The position numbers were made by a program, and so were the translations under genes. From Candidatus Binatia bacterium (GTDB lineage Bacteria > Desulfobacterota > Binatia > UBA12015): a stretch of DNA of 64,000 nucleotides. Shown here one piece after another: positions 33,706-46,242 of this stretch. The DNA lies in NCBI GenBank assembly GCA_036563615.1, contig DATCMB010000004.1, forward strand, positions 288,071 through 352,070. The letters run 5' to 3'. The notes under the pieces were generated by a model, which saw only the letters and a list, made by a program, of their open reading frames with translations, was not told the DNA's origin and did no database searches. Every line of letters starts with the position of its first letter. Within the stretch, counting starts at the first letter, position 1.

Positions 33706-34931
33706 TCGCCCCGCTTCACGCCGAGGGTCGGCGAGGCCTTGCTCGCGTCCCCGACCCCACGGCGCACGGCGCCGACGCCGAACCGTTCCGTGATCGCGTC
33801 GAGAGCCCGGTTGAGCTCGCGCGCGCGCGTCGCGCCAAACATCGAGATCTGTGTAGCACGCGAGGTCGCCGCAAGCTCGATTCCCGCGACCGCGACGCCC
33901 ACCAGGCGGACGGGCAGCGGCAGGTCGCCGCGCGCGAGCAGCTCGCGCGCCGTGCGCGCGATCACCGCGCCGTCGTCGGTCGGCGCGGCGAGCGTCGTCT
34001 GGCGCGTGTAGAGCCGGTACTTGCCGGGCTGGCCCAGCTTCTCCGTCGACTTCACCTTGAGGCGCACGACGTTACCGACGACGCCGTCCCGCCGAAGCCT
34101 ACGCGCGACCGCTTCGGCGTGCTGCCCGATGGCGTCGCCGAGGACGCGCAGGTCCGCGACGTCGTGCTGGAACGTGTTCTCCTCGCCGTACGAGCGGGCC
34201 TCGCGGTCGGGCTCGACGGAGCGCGCATCCTCGCCGCGCGCGAGCCGCCAGAGGCGCTCGAGCTGCGCCGGCGAGCAGCGCCGGCTGCGCGCGGCGCGCT
34301 CGGCGAGCTGCGTCACGTCGAGGTCCGCGAGGTCGCCGATCGTGCGCAGGCCGATCTCGGCGAGCGCCTTCTCGGTGACCGGCCCTACGCCCCAAAGACG
34401 CGAGATCGGCAGCGGCGCGAGGAACGCCCGCACCCCCTCCGGCCGGACCTCGAGCAGGCCGTCGGGCTTCGAGAGGTCGCTCGCGATCTTGGCGACCATC
34501 TTGACGGGCCCGATGCCGACCGAGACGCGCAGTCCGGTCTCGGCGAAGACCTCGGCCTTGAGCCGCCGGCCGATCTCGAGCGGCTCGGCGCGCAGCGCGC
34601 GCAGGCAGGTCGTGACGTCGATGAACGCCTCGTCGAGCGACAGCGGCTCGATGTCCGGCGAGTAGCGCGCGAAGATCTCGAAGATCCGCTTCGACTCGCG
34701 CGCGTACTTCGCCATGTCGCCGGGCAGGAAGACGAGGTCCTTGCAGCGGCGCAGCGCCTCGACCGACGGCATCGCCGAGTGGATGCCGAAGCGGCGCGCC
34801 TCGTAGGACGCGGCCGCGACCACGCCGCGCGGCGGCCGTCCGCCGACCACGAGCGGCAGCCCGCGCAGCTCGGGCCGGTCGCGCTGCTCGATCGCAGCGT
34901 AGAAGGCGTCCATGTCGGCGTGCAGGATCAC
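33702..34931 (-). CDS. dinB: DNA polymerase IV (Y-family, translesion synthesis)
   Basis: A 409-aa Y-family polymerase that copies past damaged bases. The palm starts ILHADMDAFYAAIEQRD (first metal Asp), the second catalytic set is LSLDEAFIDVT, and the helix-hairpin-helix region is ISRLWGVGPVTEKALAEIG. The little finger follows, and QISMF near the C-terminus fits the beta-clamp binding motif. The start is GTG at 34931. A 123-bp gap (34932-35054) upstream holds nothing I recognise, including no clear LexA box. Its stop overlaps the start of the glycosyltransferase fusion by four bases, an odd pairing of functions. Confidence 0.93.
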   Translation of the reverse strand: MILHADMDAFYAAIEQRDRPELRGLPLVVGGRPPRGVVAAASYEARRFGIHSAMPSVEALRRCKDLVFLPGDMAKYARESKRIFEIFARYSPDIEPLSLDEAFIDVTTCLRALRAEPLEIGRRLKAEVFAETGLRVSVGIGPVKMVAKIASDLSKPDGLLEVRPEGVRAFLAPLPISRLWGVGPVTEKALAEIGLRTIGDLADLDVTQLAERAARSRRCSPAQLERLWRLARGEDARSVEPDREARSYGEENTFQHDVADLRVLGDAIGQHAEAVARRLRRDGVVGNVVRLKVKSTEKLGQPGKYRLYTRQTTLAAPTDDGAVIARTARELLARGDLPLPVRLVGVAVAGIELAATSRATQISMFGATRARELNRALDAITERFGVGAVRRGVGDASKASPTLGVKRGE

Positions 34932-35054
34932 GCGCGCGTCACGCTCCGCGTTGTACGGCGACGGCCGCGCCCTCGCCAGCCGCTCGCGAAGCGCCCTCGC
35001 GCGACCGGGCGCGAGGCGTCCGCAGCGCGCTTCCGTTGCCCGCCCGGCTCCGGC

Positions 35055-35828
35055 TCAGATCCGCGGCCAGCGCGGCGGACGCTTCTCGACGAACGCCGCG
35101 AAGCCCTCGCGGCACTCCGCGCCGACCAGCGAGTCCTGGAACATGCCGAGGTCGAGCGGCGGCAGGTTGCGGTTGATGTCGCGCTTCAGCGCCCGGCGCG
35201 CGGCGGGGCCGGTCAGCCGCACCTGCTCGATGGTCTCGGCGACCGCGTCGTCGAGCCGGTCGTGCGGCACGACGCGCGACACGAGGCCCATGTCGTACGC
35301 CTCCTGCGCGCCGAAGTACTGCGCGGTGAACAGCAGGTACTTGGCGCGCGCGACGCCGATGCGCGGCGCGAGCCGCGCGCCGAGGTAGCAGTCGGCGACG
35401 CCGCGCAGCAGCTCGGGGACGCGAAAGCGCGCGCGGTCGGAGACGATCGACAGATCGCTCATGAGCGTCATCACCAGACCGCCGCCCTGGCACATGCCGT
35501 TGATGCGCATCAGGACGAGCTTCGGGCAGCGCTCGATCTGGACGAACGGCGTGAGGTCGGGTCCGTCGGTGAAGCGGTCGAGCCGTCCGTCGCCCTCGTG
35601 CTGGCCGCCCATCTCGCCGCCGACGCAGAAGTAGTCGCCGGTGCCGGTGACCACGAGGAGGTCGATCTCGGGATCGCGCTCCGCGATGACGCACGCCTTC
35701 TTGATGCCGTGGTACATCTCGATGGTCAGGGCGTTGCGCCGCTCGGGGCGGTCGATGCGCACCGTGAGGACGCCGCGGTCCTTCTCGGCGATCAGGTGCC
35801 GCGAGTCGAGATCGACTTTCTCCGCCAT
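35055..35828 (-). CDS. enoyl-CoA hydratase/isomerase family protein (crotonase fold)
   Basis: A 257-aa crotonase-fold enzyme. The oxyanion-hole segments are RRNALTIEMY with GDYFCVGGEMGG and INGMCQGGGLVMTLMSDLSI. One acidic residue remains at the first catalytic Glu site (VPELLRG), whereas the position of the second Glu in true hydratases is not acidic, so isomerase, thioesterase or another crotonase activity is possible. It lies back to back with the acyl-CoA dehydrogenase at 35923 across 94 bp, which suggests shared regulation in acyl-CoA breakdown. ATG start at 35828. Confidence 0.88.
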   Translation of the reverse strand: MAEKVDLDSRHLIAEKDRGVLTVRIDRPERRNALTIEMYHGIKKACVIAERDPEIDLLVVTGTGDYFCVGGEMGGQHEGDGRLDRFTDGPDLTPFVQIERCPKLVLMRINGMCQGGGLVMTLMSDLSIVSDRARFRVPELLRGVADCYLGARLAPRIGVARAKYLLFTAQYFGAQEAYDMGLVSRVVPHDRLDDAVAETIEQVRLTGPAARRALKRDINRNLPPLDLGMFQDSLVGAECREGFAAFVEKRPPRWPRI

Positions 35829-35922
35829 GGCGCGGCGCTATCAGAGCCCTCGCCCGACGGTCAACGCGCTTGCGCTGCCCAGCGCGGACGCAGTACGACG
35901 GCGCGGCTCACGCGACACCCAG

Positions 35923-37098
35923 ATGGACTTCGACCTGTCGGACAACGAGCGGCGCTTCCGGGACGAGCTCCGCGCCTGGCTCGACGAGAACCTGCCCGCC
36001 GAGTGGCGCAGCGTCCACCCGAAGGAGCCGTGGACCGACGAGCGCCGCGCGCTCGCGCGACGCTGGCAGGCGCGGCTCGCCGAGGGCCGCTACGTCGCGC
36101 TCGACTGGCCCGTCGAGTGGGGCGGCCGCGACGCGACGCTCGGCGAGCGCATCATCCTGCAGACCGAGCTCATCCGGGCGCGCGCGCCGCGCATCCTCGG
36201 CCACGTCGGCATCGACCTCGTCGGGCCGGCGCTGATCGCGCACGGCAGCGAGGCGCAGAAGAAGCGCTTCCTCGAAAAGATCCGCACGGGCGAGGAGCTC
36301 TGGTGCCAGGGTTTCTCCGAGCCCGGCGCGGGCTCCGACCTGGGCGGCCTGCGCACGCGCGCGGTGCTCGACGGCGACCACTGGGTCGTCACCGGGCAGA
36401 AGGTGTGGACGAGCGTCGCCGAGGTCGCCGACTGGTGCTTCCTGCTCGCGCGCACCGACCCCGACGTGAAGAAGCACGCCGGCATCTCCGCGCTGCTCGT
36501 CGACATGAAGCAGCCGGGCATCGAGGTGCGTCCGCTGCGCCAGATCACCGGCGAGGCGGAGTTCAACGAGGTCTTCTTCGACGGCGTGCGCGTGCCGCGC
36601 GAGAACATCGTCGGCCAGCCCGGCGACGGCTGGAAGATCGCGATGGGCATCCTCGCGCACGAGCGCGGGCCGATGTGGGCGTTCATGTTCCACGGCTACA
36701 TGACCGAGGACCTGAACCAGCTCCTGGCGCTCGCGCGCCGTCGCGGCCTCGCGAGCGACCCGGTCGTGCGCCAGCGCATCGCGCGCGCGCACATCGATCT
36801 CGAGATCATGCGCCTGCTCGGCTGTCGCAGCTTGACGGCCGAGTCGCGCGGCGAGCCGATCGGCCCCAAGACCTCGCTCGAGAAGCTCTTCGGCAGCGAG
36901 CTCTCGCAGCGCGTCCGCGAGCTCGCGATGGATCTGCTCGGACCGAGCGCCCTGCTCGGCATGGACGACGAGCGCGCCGAGTGGGAAGGCCGCTGGCTGC
37001 GCTTCTACCTCTTCTCCCGCGCCGACACGATCATGGGCGGCACGTCGGAGATCCAGCGCACCGTCATCGCACACCAGCTTCTGGGCCTGCCGCGCTAG
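35923..37098 (+). CDS. acyl-CoA dehydrogenase family protein
   Basis: A 391-aa flavoprotein that introduces a double bond into an acyl-CoA and passes electrons to ETF. The N-terminal helical domain starts MDFDLSDNERRFRDELRAWL. FAD/substrate-binding stretches are WCQGFSEPGAGSDLGGLRT and GQKVWTS, and the C-terminal end YLFSRADTIMGGTSEIQRTVIA has the flavin-binding GGTSEIQ. It belongs to the long-N-terminal group common in steroid and branched-acid breakdown, often acting as a heteromer. The ATG at 35923 matches the family start. The cytochrome-like gene follows after 43 bp. A second, related dehydrogenase is at 60676. Confidence 0.92.
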   Translation: MDFDLSDNERRFRDELRAWLDENLPAEWRSVHPKEPWTDERRALARRWQARLAEGRYVALDWPVEWGGRDATLGERIILQTELIRARAPRILGHVGIDLVGPALIAHGSEAQKKRFLEKIRTGEELWCQGFSEPGAGSDLGGLRTRAVLDGDHWVVTGQKVWTSVAEVADWCFLLARTDPDVKKHAGISALLVDMKQPGIEVRPLRQITGEAEFNEVFFDGVRVPRENIVGQPGDGWKIAMGILAHERGPMWAFMFHGYMTEDLNQLLALARRRGLASDPVVRQRIARAHIDLEIMRLLGCRSLTAESRGEPIGPKTSLEKLFGSELSQRVRELAMDLLGPSALLGMDDERAEWEGRWLRFYLFSRADTIMGGTSEIQRTVIAHQLLGLPR

Positions 37099-37141
37099 CG
37101 CCCGGACGACCGACCTCACACCACCACCACCGAGGACCGAC

Positions 37142-40100
37142 ATGACCACCAGCCACCGCACCCGAACCCGCACTCTTGCCGTGTTCGCCGCCGTGCTCGC
37201 TGCGGCGCTCTGCGCGCTCGGCGCGACGCGCGCGGCGCACGCGCAGCCGTCCTTCATCAACTTCGAGTCCGGACAGGTGCGTCCGCTCGCGATGTCGCCC
37301 GACGGCTCGCGTCTGTTCGCGGTCAACACGCCGGACAATCGCCTCGAGATCTTCTCGATCGGCGCGGGTGGCGCGCTGACCCACACGGCGTCCGTGCCGG
37401 TCGGGCTCGAGCCGGTCGCCGTCGCGGCGCGCAACGACTCCGAGGTCTGGGTCGTCAATCACCTGTCGGACTCGGTGAGCATCGTCGACGTCGGCTCGAA
37501 TCCGCCGCGCGTCGTGCGCACGCTGCTCGTCGGTGACGAGCCGCGCGACATCGTGTTCGCGGGTCCTGGCGGCAACCGCGCGTTCATCACCACCGCGCAC
37601 CGCGGACAGAACACCAGCATCAACCACGCGGTCGACCTGATCACGCCGGGTCAGGGCCGCGCGGACGTCTGGGTGTTCGACGCGCTGAACCTCGGCTCGT
37701 CGCTCGGCGGCACGCCGCTCAACGTCGTCACGCTGTTCGGCGACACGCCGCGCGCGCTCGCCGCGAGCCCCGACGGCAGCCGCGTCTACGCGGCGGTGTA
37801 CTTCTCGGGCAACCGCACGACGGTGATCTCCGAGGGCGGCGTGTGCGACGGCGGCGCGTCGGCGGGCCCGTGCACGATCCACGGCACGCAGGTCCCCGGT
37901 GGCCTCCCCGCCCCGAACTTCAACTTCCAGGGCAGCCGCGGTCCCGAGACCGGGCTCATCGTCAAGTACAACCCGGACGTCGGCCAGTGGCAGGACGAGC
38001 TCGGCCGCAACTGGAACAACGCGGTGCGCTTCAACCTGCCCGACCTCGACGTGTTCGCGATCGACGCCAACGCGCCGATCCCTGAGGAGGTCCAGAGCTG
38101 GTCGAGCGTCGGCACGATCCTGTTCAACATGGTCGTGAGCCCGACCGACCCGGACAAGATCTACGTCAGCAACACCGAGGCGCGGAACGAGGTGCGCTTC
38201 GAGGGTCCGGGCAACAACTCGACGACCGTCCGCGGACACCTGCACGAGGCGCGCATCACGGTGATCGACGGCACCAACGTGCTGCCGCGCCACCTCAACA
38301 AGCACATCGACTACGACGTCGTGCCGAGCCCGCCGGGCACGATCGAGAAGAGCCTCGCCACGCCGCTCGGAATGGCGGTGAGCTCCGACGGCGAGACGCT
38401 CTACGTCGCGGCCTTCGGCTCGAGCAAGGTCGGCGTGTTCTCGACCGCCGAGCTCGACGCCAACACCTTCGTCCCCGACCCGGCGAGCCACATCGTGGTC
38501 ACCGGCGGCGGACCGTCGGGGCTCGTGCTCGACGAGGCGCGCCAGCGGCTCTACGTCTTCACGCGCTTCGACAACTCGATCTCGGTGGTCGACACGACTT
38601 CGAACGAGGAGATCGCGCACGTGCCGGTCTTCAACCCCGAGCCGCCGGCGATCGTCTCGGGCCGTCCGCTGCTCTACGACGCGGCCTTCAGCTCGAGCAA
38701 CGGCGAGGCCTCGTGCTCGAGCTGCCACGTCTTCGGCGACCTCGACCACCTCGCCTGGGACCTCGGCAACCCGGACGACCCGGTGACGTCGAACCCGATG
38801 GAGATCAAGCTCGCGCTCCTCGGTCAGCTGACCGTCGGGGACGCGCTCAACGGCGACGCCGACATCGACGAGTTCCACCCGATGAAGGGCCCCATGACGA
38901 CGCAGACGCTGCGCGGGCTCGCCAACAGCGGACCGATGCACTGGCGCGGCGACCGCGCGAACGGCTTCTTCGGCATTGGCACCGACGAGGCGCTGTCGTT
39001 CGACAACTTCATCGTCGCCTTCGAGGGGCTGCTCGGACGCGAGGAGCTGATCCCGGAAGCCGACATGCACGAGTTCACCGACTTCGCGCTGTCGATCACG
39101 CTACCGCCGAACCCGATCCGCGCGCTCAACAACTCGCTGACGGCAGATCAGCAGGCGGGGCGCAACTTCTACTTCGGCAACCGGCGCTCCGACGGCCTCA
39201 ACATCGACGGCTTCGGCTTCAACTGCAACGGCTGCCACACGCTCGACCCGGCGCAGGGCTTCTTCGGCACCAACGGTGACGCGAGCTTCGAGAACGAGAT
39301 GCAGATCATCAAGGTCGCGCACCTGCGGAACCTGTACACGAAGGTCGGCATGTTCGGGATGATGCGGGTCGACTTCCTGAACGGTGGCGACAACGGTCAC
39401 AAGGGTGACCAGATCCGCGGCTTCGGCTTCCTGCACGACGGCTCGATCGACACCATCTTTCGCTTCTTCCAGGCGACGGTGTTCAATAACCAGAACGGCG
39501 TCGGCTTCGACGGACCGGACAACGGCAACGTCAGGCGTCGGCAGATGGAGCAGTTCATGCTCGCGTTCGACACCGACCTGGCGCCGATCGTCGGCCAGCA
39601 GATCACGCTGACGTCGACCAACGCCGCCGTCGTCGGCCCGCGCATCGACCTGCTGCTGCAGCGCGCCGCGGCCCCCTTCACCTCGAAGATCCTGGGCGGC
39701 GCGGTCACCGAGTGCGACGTCGTCGTGAAGGGCAACGTCGGCGGCCAGCCGCGCGGCTGGGTGCGGACGAGCAACGGTCAATTCCGCAGCGACAAGGCGG
39801 CGGAGCCGCTGATTTCTGATGCGACGCTGCGCTCGATGGCCGCGACGCCGGGTCAGGAGCTGACCTACACCTGCGTCCCGCCGGGCTCGGGTCTGCGCAT
39901 CGGCATCGACCGCGACGAGGACGGCTACTTCGACGGCGACGAGCTCGACGCCGGCAGCAACCCGGCCGACCCCGGCAGCATCCCGGACGGCTCGCCGACG
40001 CCGACGCCCACGCCGAGTCCGACGCCAACCCCGACCCCGACGTCGACGGCGACCGCGACGCCGACGCCGACCGTGACCGCGACGCCGACGCCGACCGCCA

Positions 40101-40768
40101 CCTCGACGCCCGGCCCGACGCCCACCGGCGGTCCGACGCCGACGCCCGGCGGCCCGACGCCGACGCCGGGCGGTCCGACGCCGACGCCGACGCCTGGCGG
40201 CACGCCCTCCGTCCCGGTGGCGCCGATCCGCGCGAGCGCGCTCGTGCTGGGCGACGACCCGAAGCCGCCGATCACCCTCAACGCGCGCAACTTCCGCCTG
40301 CGCTCGGCGCCGCACAAGGGCTCGCCGAGCGGCGTCACGGTGCCGTCGTTCTTCAGCAAGGGCGATCCGACGCTGCTCGGCTCGACCGGCGGCGGCGCGA
40401 CGCTGACCGTCTACAACCCGAACGGCGGCCAGAAGGTCGTCCTGCAGCTCCCGGCGAGCAAGTGGCTCGCGGGCGGCACGTTCGCGCGTCCGACGTTCCG
40501 CTACCGCGATCCGAAGCGCGCGAGCGGTCCGATCACCTCGGTCGTGCTCGCCAACGGACGGCTCGCGATCACCGGCAAGGGCGACGGGCTGTACTCGCTG
40601 GCGAATGCGCCGCAGGGCTCGCTGGCGGTGCGCCTGCGCCTGGGCACCGGCGTCGAGTTCTGCGCGGTCGCTCCGTCCAGGTCGCCGGCCGCGAAGTACG
40701 ACACCACCGCGAAGTTCGTCGGCACGCCGAACTCGGCGCCGCCGGCGGAGTGCCCGCCGGTGCCGTGA
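37142..40768 (+). CDS. exported beta-propeller / di-haem cytochrome c protein with Pro-Thr linker and unknown C-terminal domain
   Basis: A 1208-aa secreted protein. A signal peptide (1-34, cleavage after AHA) leads to a YVTN-type beta-propeller (about 40-480; repeats such as SPDGSRLFAVNTPDN). Two haem c sites follow, CSSCH at 525-529 and CNGCH at 695-699, in a MauG/cytochrome c peroxidase-like arrangement with the intervening GPMHWRGDR. A Ca-binding-like stretch (DRDEDGYFDGDELDAGSNP, about 920) leads to a Pro-Thr linker (952-1021) and then a final domain of about 185 residues with LTVYNPNGGQKVVLQLPAS, which I do not recognise. It would act in the periplasm or at the surface as an electron-transfer or oxidase protein. 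The gene stands alone, with 43 bp before and 239 bp after it. Confidence 0.8.
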   Translation: MTTSHRTRTRTLAVFAAVLAAALCALGATRAAHAQPSFINFESGQVRPLAMSPDGSRLFAVNTPDNRLEIFSIGAGGALTHTASVPVGLEPVAVAARNDSEVWVVNHLSDSVSIVDVGSNPPRVVRTLLVGDEPRDIVFAGPGGNRAFITTAHRGQNTSINHAVDLITPGQGRADVWVFDALNLGSSLGGTPLNVVTLFGDTPRALAASPDGSRVYAAVYFSGNRTTVISEGGVCDGGASAGPCTIHGTQVPGGLPAPNFNFQGSRGPETGLIVKYNPDVGQWQDELGRNWNNAVRFNLPDLDVFAIDANAPIPEEVQSWSSVGTILFNMVVSPTDPDKIYVSNTEARNEVRFEGPGNNSTTVRGHLHEARITVIDGTNVLPRHLNKHIDYDVVPSPPGTIEKSLATPLGMAVSSDGETLYVAAFGSSKVGVFSTAELDANTFVPDPASHIVVTGGGPSGLVLDEARQRLYVFTRFDNSISVVDTTSNEEIAHVPVFNPEPPAIVSGRPLLYDAAFSSSNGEASCSSCHVFGDLDHLAWDLGNPDDPVTSNPMEIKLALLGQLTVGDALNGDADIDEFHPMKGPMTTQTLRGLANSGPMHWRGDRANGFFGIGTDEALSFDNFIVAFEGLLGREELIPEADMHEFTDFALSITLPPNPIRALNNSLTADQQAGRNFYFGNRRSDGLNIDGFGFNCNGCHTLDPAQGFFGTNGDASFENEMQIIKVAHLRNLYTKVGMFGMMRVDFLNGGDNGHKGDQIRGFGFLHDGSIDTIFRFFQATVFNNQNGVGFDGPDNGNVRRRQMEQFMLAFDTDLAPIVGQQITLTSTNAAVVGPRIDLLLQRAAAPFTSKILGGAVTECDVVVKGNVGGQPRGWVRTSNGQFRSDKAAEPLISDATLRSMAATPGQELTYTCVPPGSGLRIGIDRDEDGYFDGDELDAGSNPADPGSIPDGSPTPTPTPSPTPTPTPTSTATATPTPTVTATPTPTATSTPGPTPTGGPTPTPGGPTPTPGGPTPTPTPGGTPSVPVAPIRASALVLGDDPKPPITLNARNFRLRSAPHKGSPSGVTVPSFFSKGDPTLLGSTGGGATLTVYNPNGGQKVVLQLPASKWLAGGTFARPTFRYRDPKRASGPITSVVLANGRLAITGKGDGLYSLANAPQGSLAVRLRLGTGVEFCAVAPSRSPAAKYDTTAKFVGTPNSAPPAECPPVP
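39994..40203 (+). repeat. Pro-Thr codon repeat (CCGACG-rich) coding the linker
   Basis: About 210 bp of near-tandem CCG ACG codons with GGC interruptions encode a Pro/Thr/Gly linker between the cytochrome part and the C-terminal domain. Such tracts mark flexible, often glycosylated spacers in exported proteins and are prone to length changes by slippage. Confidence 0.9.
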
Positions 40769-40800
40769 GCCGACTGTAAGCAGAGTCCTCGACGGCGAGG

Positions 40801-40836
40801 CGTCCGCGCGCAGGCGCGGGCGCCTCGCTGCGGACG
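40801..40836 (+). terminator. nested inverted repeat after the cytochrome-like gene
   Basis: Outer arms CGTCCGC (40801-40807) and GCGGACG (40830-40836) enclose inner arms AGGCGC (40812-40817) and GCGCCT (40820-40825). It lies 32 bp after the stop at 40768. There is no T-run, so it would be a weak terminator by itself. The rest of 40769-41007 holds no gene or clear promoter. Confidence 0.3.
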
Positions 40837-41007
40837 GCGAGCGCCGTCGCGCGCTTCATGCCCGCGCGGCGATCCACAGACTTGCGGGTCGTCTCGGCGC
40901 GCAATAAGAGTCTCCGGCTCGACTGGAATTTGCGCCCGTGCGGAGCCGCAAGCTTCCGTCACGGCTCGCCTAACTCGCCGCGCGATGCGGGCGAACACGC
41001 TTTTCCG

Positions 41008-44103
<3,096 letters not shown>

Positions 44104-44111
<8 letters not shown>

Positions 44112-44631
44112 GCAATTCAAGCTGCCGCCCTCGTCGTACGTCGCCGAGCTGCCGGACCTCGAGCAGCCGCTGTCGGTCGAGCTCACCACCACCGACGACG
44201 GACGCGTTAAGGTGAACGTCGGCGAGCGCACGATCGAGCTCGCCGCGGAGCGCGTCGGCCCGAACACCTACTCGGTGATCGTCGACGACCGCGTGCACGA
44301 GATCACGGTGCTGCGCCGCAAGGACGGCAGCGTGGTCTACGACGGGCTGAGCGAGCTGCAGGTCCAGCTCGTCGACCGCCGTCGCTACCGCGCCGGCGGC
44401 GCGTCGGGCGGCTCCGGCAGCCGCGAGGTCAAGGCGGTCATGCCGGGCAAGGTGGTGACGATCCTCGTCTCCGTCGGCGACCAGGTCGAGCGCGATCAGC
44501 CGCTGCTCGTCCTCGAGGCGATGAAGATGGAGAACGACGTCAAGTCGCCGCGCAAGGGCACCGTCAAGGAGATCCACGTCGCGGCCGGTCAGGCGGTCGA
44601 GACCGGCGAGCTGATGGTGACGCTCGAGTAG
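44104..44631 (+). CDS. biotin carboxyl carrier protein (biotin/lipoyl attachment domain)
   Basis: A 175-aa protein. Its last 75 residues form the biotinyl domain: KAVMPGKVVTILVSVGDQVE and VLEAMKMENDV, where K141 is the biotinylated Lys. The first 100 residues (TTDDGRVKVNVGERTIELAAE and VDDRVHEITVLRRKDG) look like the BT/linker part of PCC alpha subunits. With the biotin carboxylase upstream it therefore equals a PccA alpha chain split in two. Its ATG overlaps the stop of that gene (ATGGCTGA at 44104-44111), so the pieces are made together. The following 87 bp to 44718 hold no gene. Confidence 0.9.
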
Positions 44632-44718
44632 CGTCGTCGTCGCTCGGATCTTCCTTCACACCGTCGCGCCTGCGCCTCGAGCGTCGCTCGTACGCACGCG
44701 TGGGCGCGAGCCTGCCGC

Positions 44719-46218
44719 TCACGCCCACGCCTCGCGCTCGTCGCGCGCAGGATCGTCGATCACGCGCGACTCGGCGTCGAGGATCATCGTCGCGCGGCGC
44801 TCGAGGTCGTAGGCCGGCCACGGGCCGACACCGCTCGCCGCCGGCACGCCGTCGCGCGCGAACGCGAGCCAGGCGTCCATCACCTGCTGCGAGAGCCGCT
44901 CGGCGACGGGACCGCCCCCCGAGAAGCGCTCCATGTGCGGCGCCCCGAGCGTGCCGAAGACGAACGGCAGCTCGATCGCGTGGCAGGCGCCGAGCAGACC
45001 GCCCGCCGCAGGCGACGGCCAGGCGAAGACGTACATGAAGGTCGCGGGCTGCAGCGCGCGCTGCGCCTCGGCGAGCTGGATCGCCGGGATGCGGAACATG
45101 CGATCGGTCTCGATCGCGTCGAAGATGTGCCAGGGCGGCGCGCCCTCGCGCGCACGCCGGTAGAGGTCGATCAGAGCCATGGTGTCGTCGCCGCGGCCGA
45201 GGCGTGCGAGCCGCCGCTCGATGCGCTTGACGAGCGCCGCCTCGTCCATCTGCCGGTGCTGCGGCGACGCGAAGGTGAACAGTCGCCACTCGTCGGCGGT
45301 CGTGCCGGTCATCAGGGCGACGTCGCGCGCCGCGCCGGCGCGGATCGCGTCGAGCGGATGCGCGGGTAGCACGTCGCCGTCGACGAGCGGCGCGAAGGCG
45401 AGGAACAGCTCGCCCGTCAAGCGCAGGCTCACGCGCTGTCCGGCCTGCACGAGCTGCTCGACCGGCACGTCGCGCAGCCGCGCCGCTTCGCTCACGGAAA
45501 GCCCCAGCTCCTCGAGGACTGCGTGCGCCGTGCGCGCAGCGCCTTCGCGGTCGAGCGTCGCCTGCGCGGCGCCGCTCTGCGCGATCGCGCGCCGCACGAT
45601 GCCGCGCGACGCGGGACACGCGAGCAGCGTCGTCACCGACATGCCGCCCGCGGACTCGCCGAAGATCGTCACGTTCCCCGGATCGCCGCCGAACGCGGCG
45701 GCGTTGTCGCGCACCCAGGCGAGCGCCGCGAGCTGGTCGAGGACGCCGGGATTGTCGACCGCGCCGGGGACGTCGGCGCCGAGCGCCGGCAGGTGCAGGA
45801 AGCCGAGCGGGCCGAGTCTGTAATTGACGGTGACGACGACGGCGTCGCCGCGCGCGGCGAGCGCGCCGCCGTCGTAGATCGCCTGCGCGCCCGAGCCGGC
45901 GCTGAAGCCGCCGCCGTGCAGCCACACGAGCACCGGCTTGCGCGAGCCGCCGCCGCGCGACGCGTAGACGTTCAGGAACAGGCAGTCCTCGCCTTGCGGG
46001 CCCGCCTCCATCCCGGGCAGCACGCTCGGCGGCTGCGGACACGAGAGGCCGAAGGCGTGCGCGTCCTGCACGCCGTCCCACGGCTCGGGCGCGACCGGTG
46101 CGGCGAAGCGGCGCGCACCGATCGGCGGCTGCGCGTAGCGCAGCCCGAGGTACGCGACGTGGCCGTCGCGCGCGATGCCGCGCACGCGACCGTGGGTCGT
46201 TTCGACGATCTCGCTCAT
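44719..46218 (-). CDS. type-B carboxylesterase/lipase family protein
   Basis: A 499-aa serine esterase of the cholinesterase/para-nitrobenzyl esterase family. The N-terminus has VAYLGLRYAQPPIGARRF, the oxyanion hole is VLVWLHGGGFSAG, the nucleophile is NVTIFGESAGGMSV (GESAG), and a late His follows in GACHAIELPFVFG. No signal peptide is seen, so it is probably cytoplasmic. The ATG at 46218 has a strong GGAGGAG site 6 nt upstream. A perfect 12-bp palindrome lies directly upstream of that. No partner gene is obvious. Substrate unknown. Confidence 0.9.
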   Translation of the reverse strand: MSEIVETTHGRVRGIARDGHVAYLGLRYAQPPIGARRFAAPVAPEPWDGVQDAHAFGLSCPQPPSVLPGMEAGPQGEDCLFLNVYASRGGGSRKPVLVWLHGGGFSAGSGAQAIYDGGALAARGDAVVVTVNYRLGPLGFLHLPALGADVPGAVDNPGVLDQLAALAWVRDNAAAFGGDPGNVTIFGESAGGMSVTTLLACPASRGIVRRAIAQSGAAQATLDREGAARTAHAVLEELGLSVSEAARLRDVPVEQLVQAGQRVSLRLTGELFLAFAPLVDGDVLPAHPLDAIRAGAARDVALMTGTTADEWRLFTFASPQHRQMDEAALVKRIERRLARLGRGDDTMALIDLYRRAREGAPPWHIFDAIETDRMFRIPAIQLAEAQRALQPATFMYVFAWPSPAAGGLLGACHAIELPFVFGTLGAPHMERFSGGGPVAERLSQQVMDAWLAFARDGVPAASGVGPWPAYDLERRATMILDAESRVIDDPARDEREAWA

Positions 46219-46230
46219 CAATGCTCCTCC

Positions 46231-46242
46231 GTGCCGCGGCAC
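46231..46242. promoter_or_regulatory. 12-bp perfect palindrome upstream of the esterase ribosome site
   Basis: GTGCCGCGGCAC is self-complementary with no spacer, so it fits a protein operator better than an RNA hairpin. A related piece, GCCGCGGCAC, recurs about 40 bp away (46285-46294). The rest of the gap 46219-46465 has no gene or promoter I can support. Confidence 0.25.

Noticed and set aside
39994..40203. Direct repeats as a possible CRISPR-like or mobile element signal
   Set aside because: The repeats are in-frame Pro-Thr codons of a protein linker, with no spacer structure.
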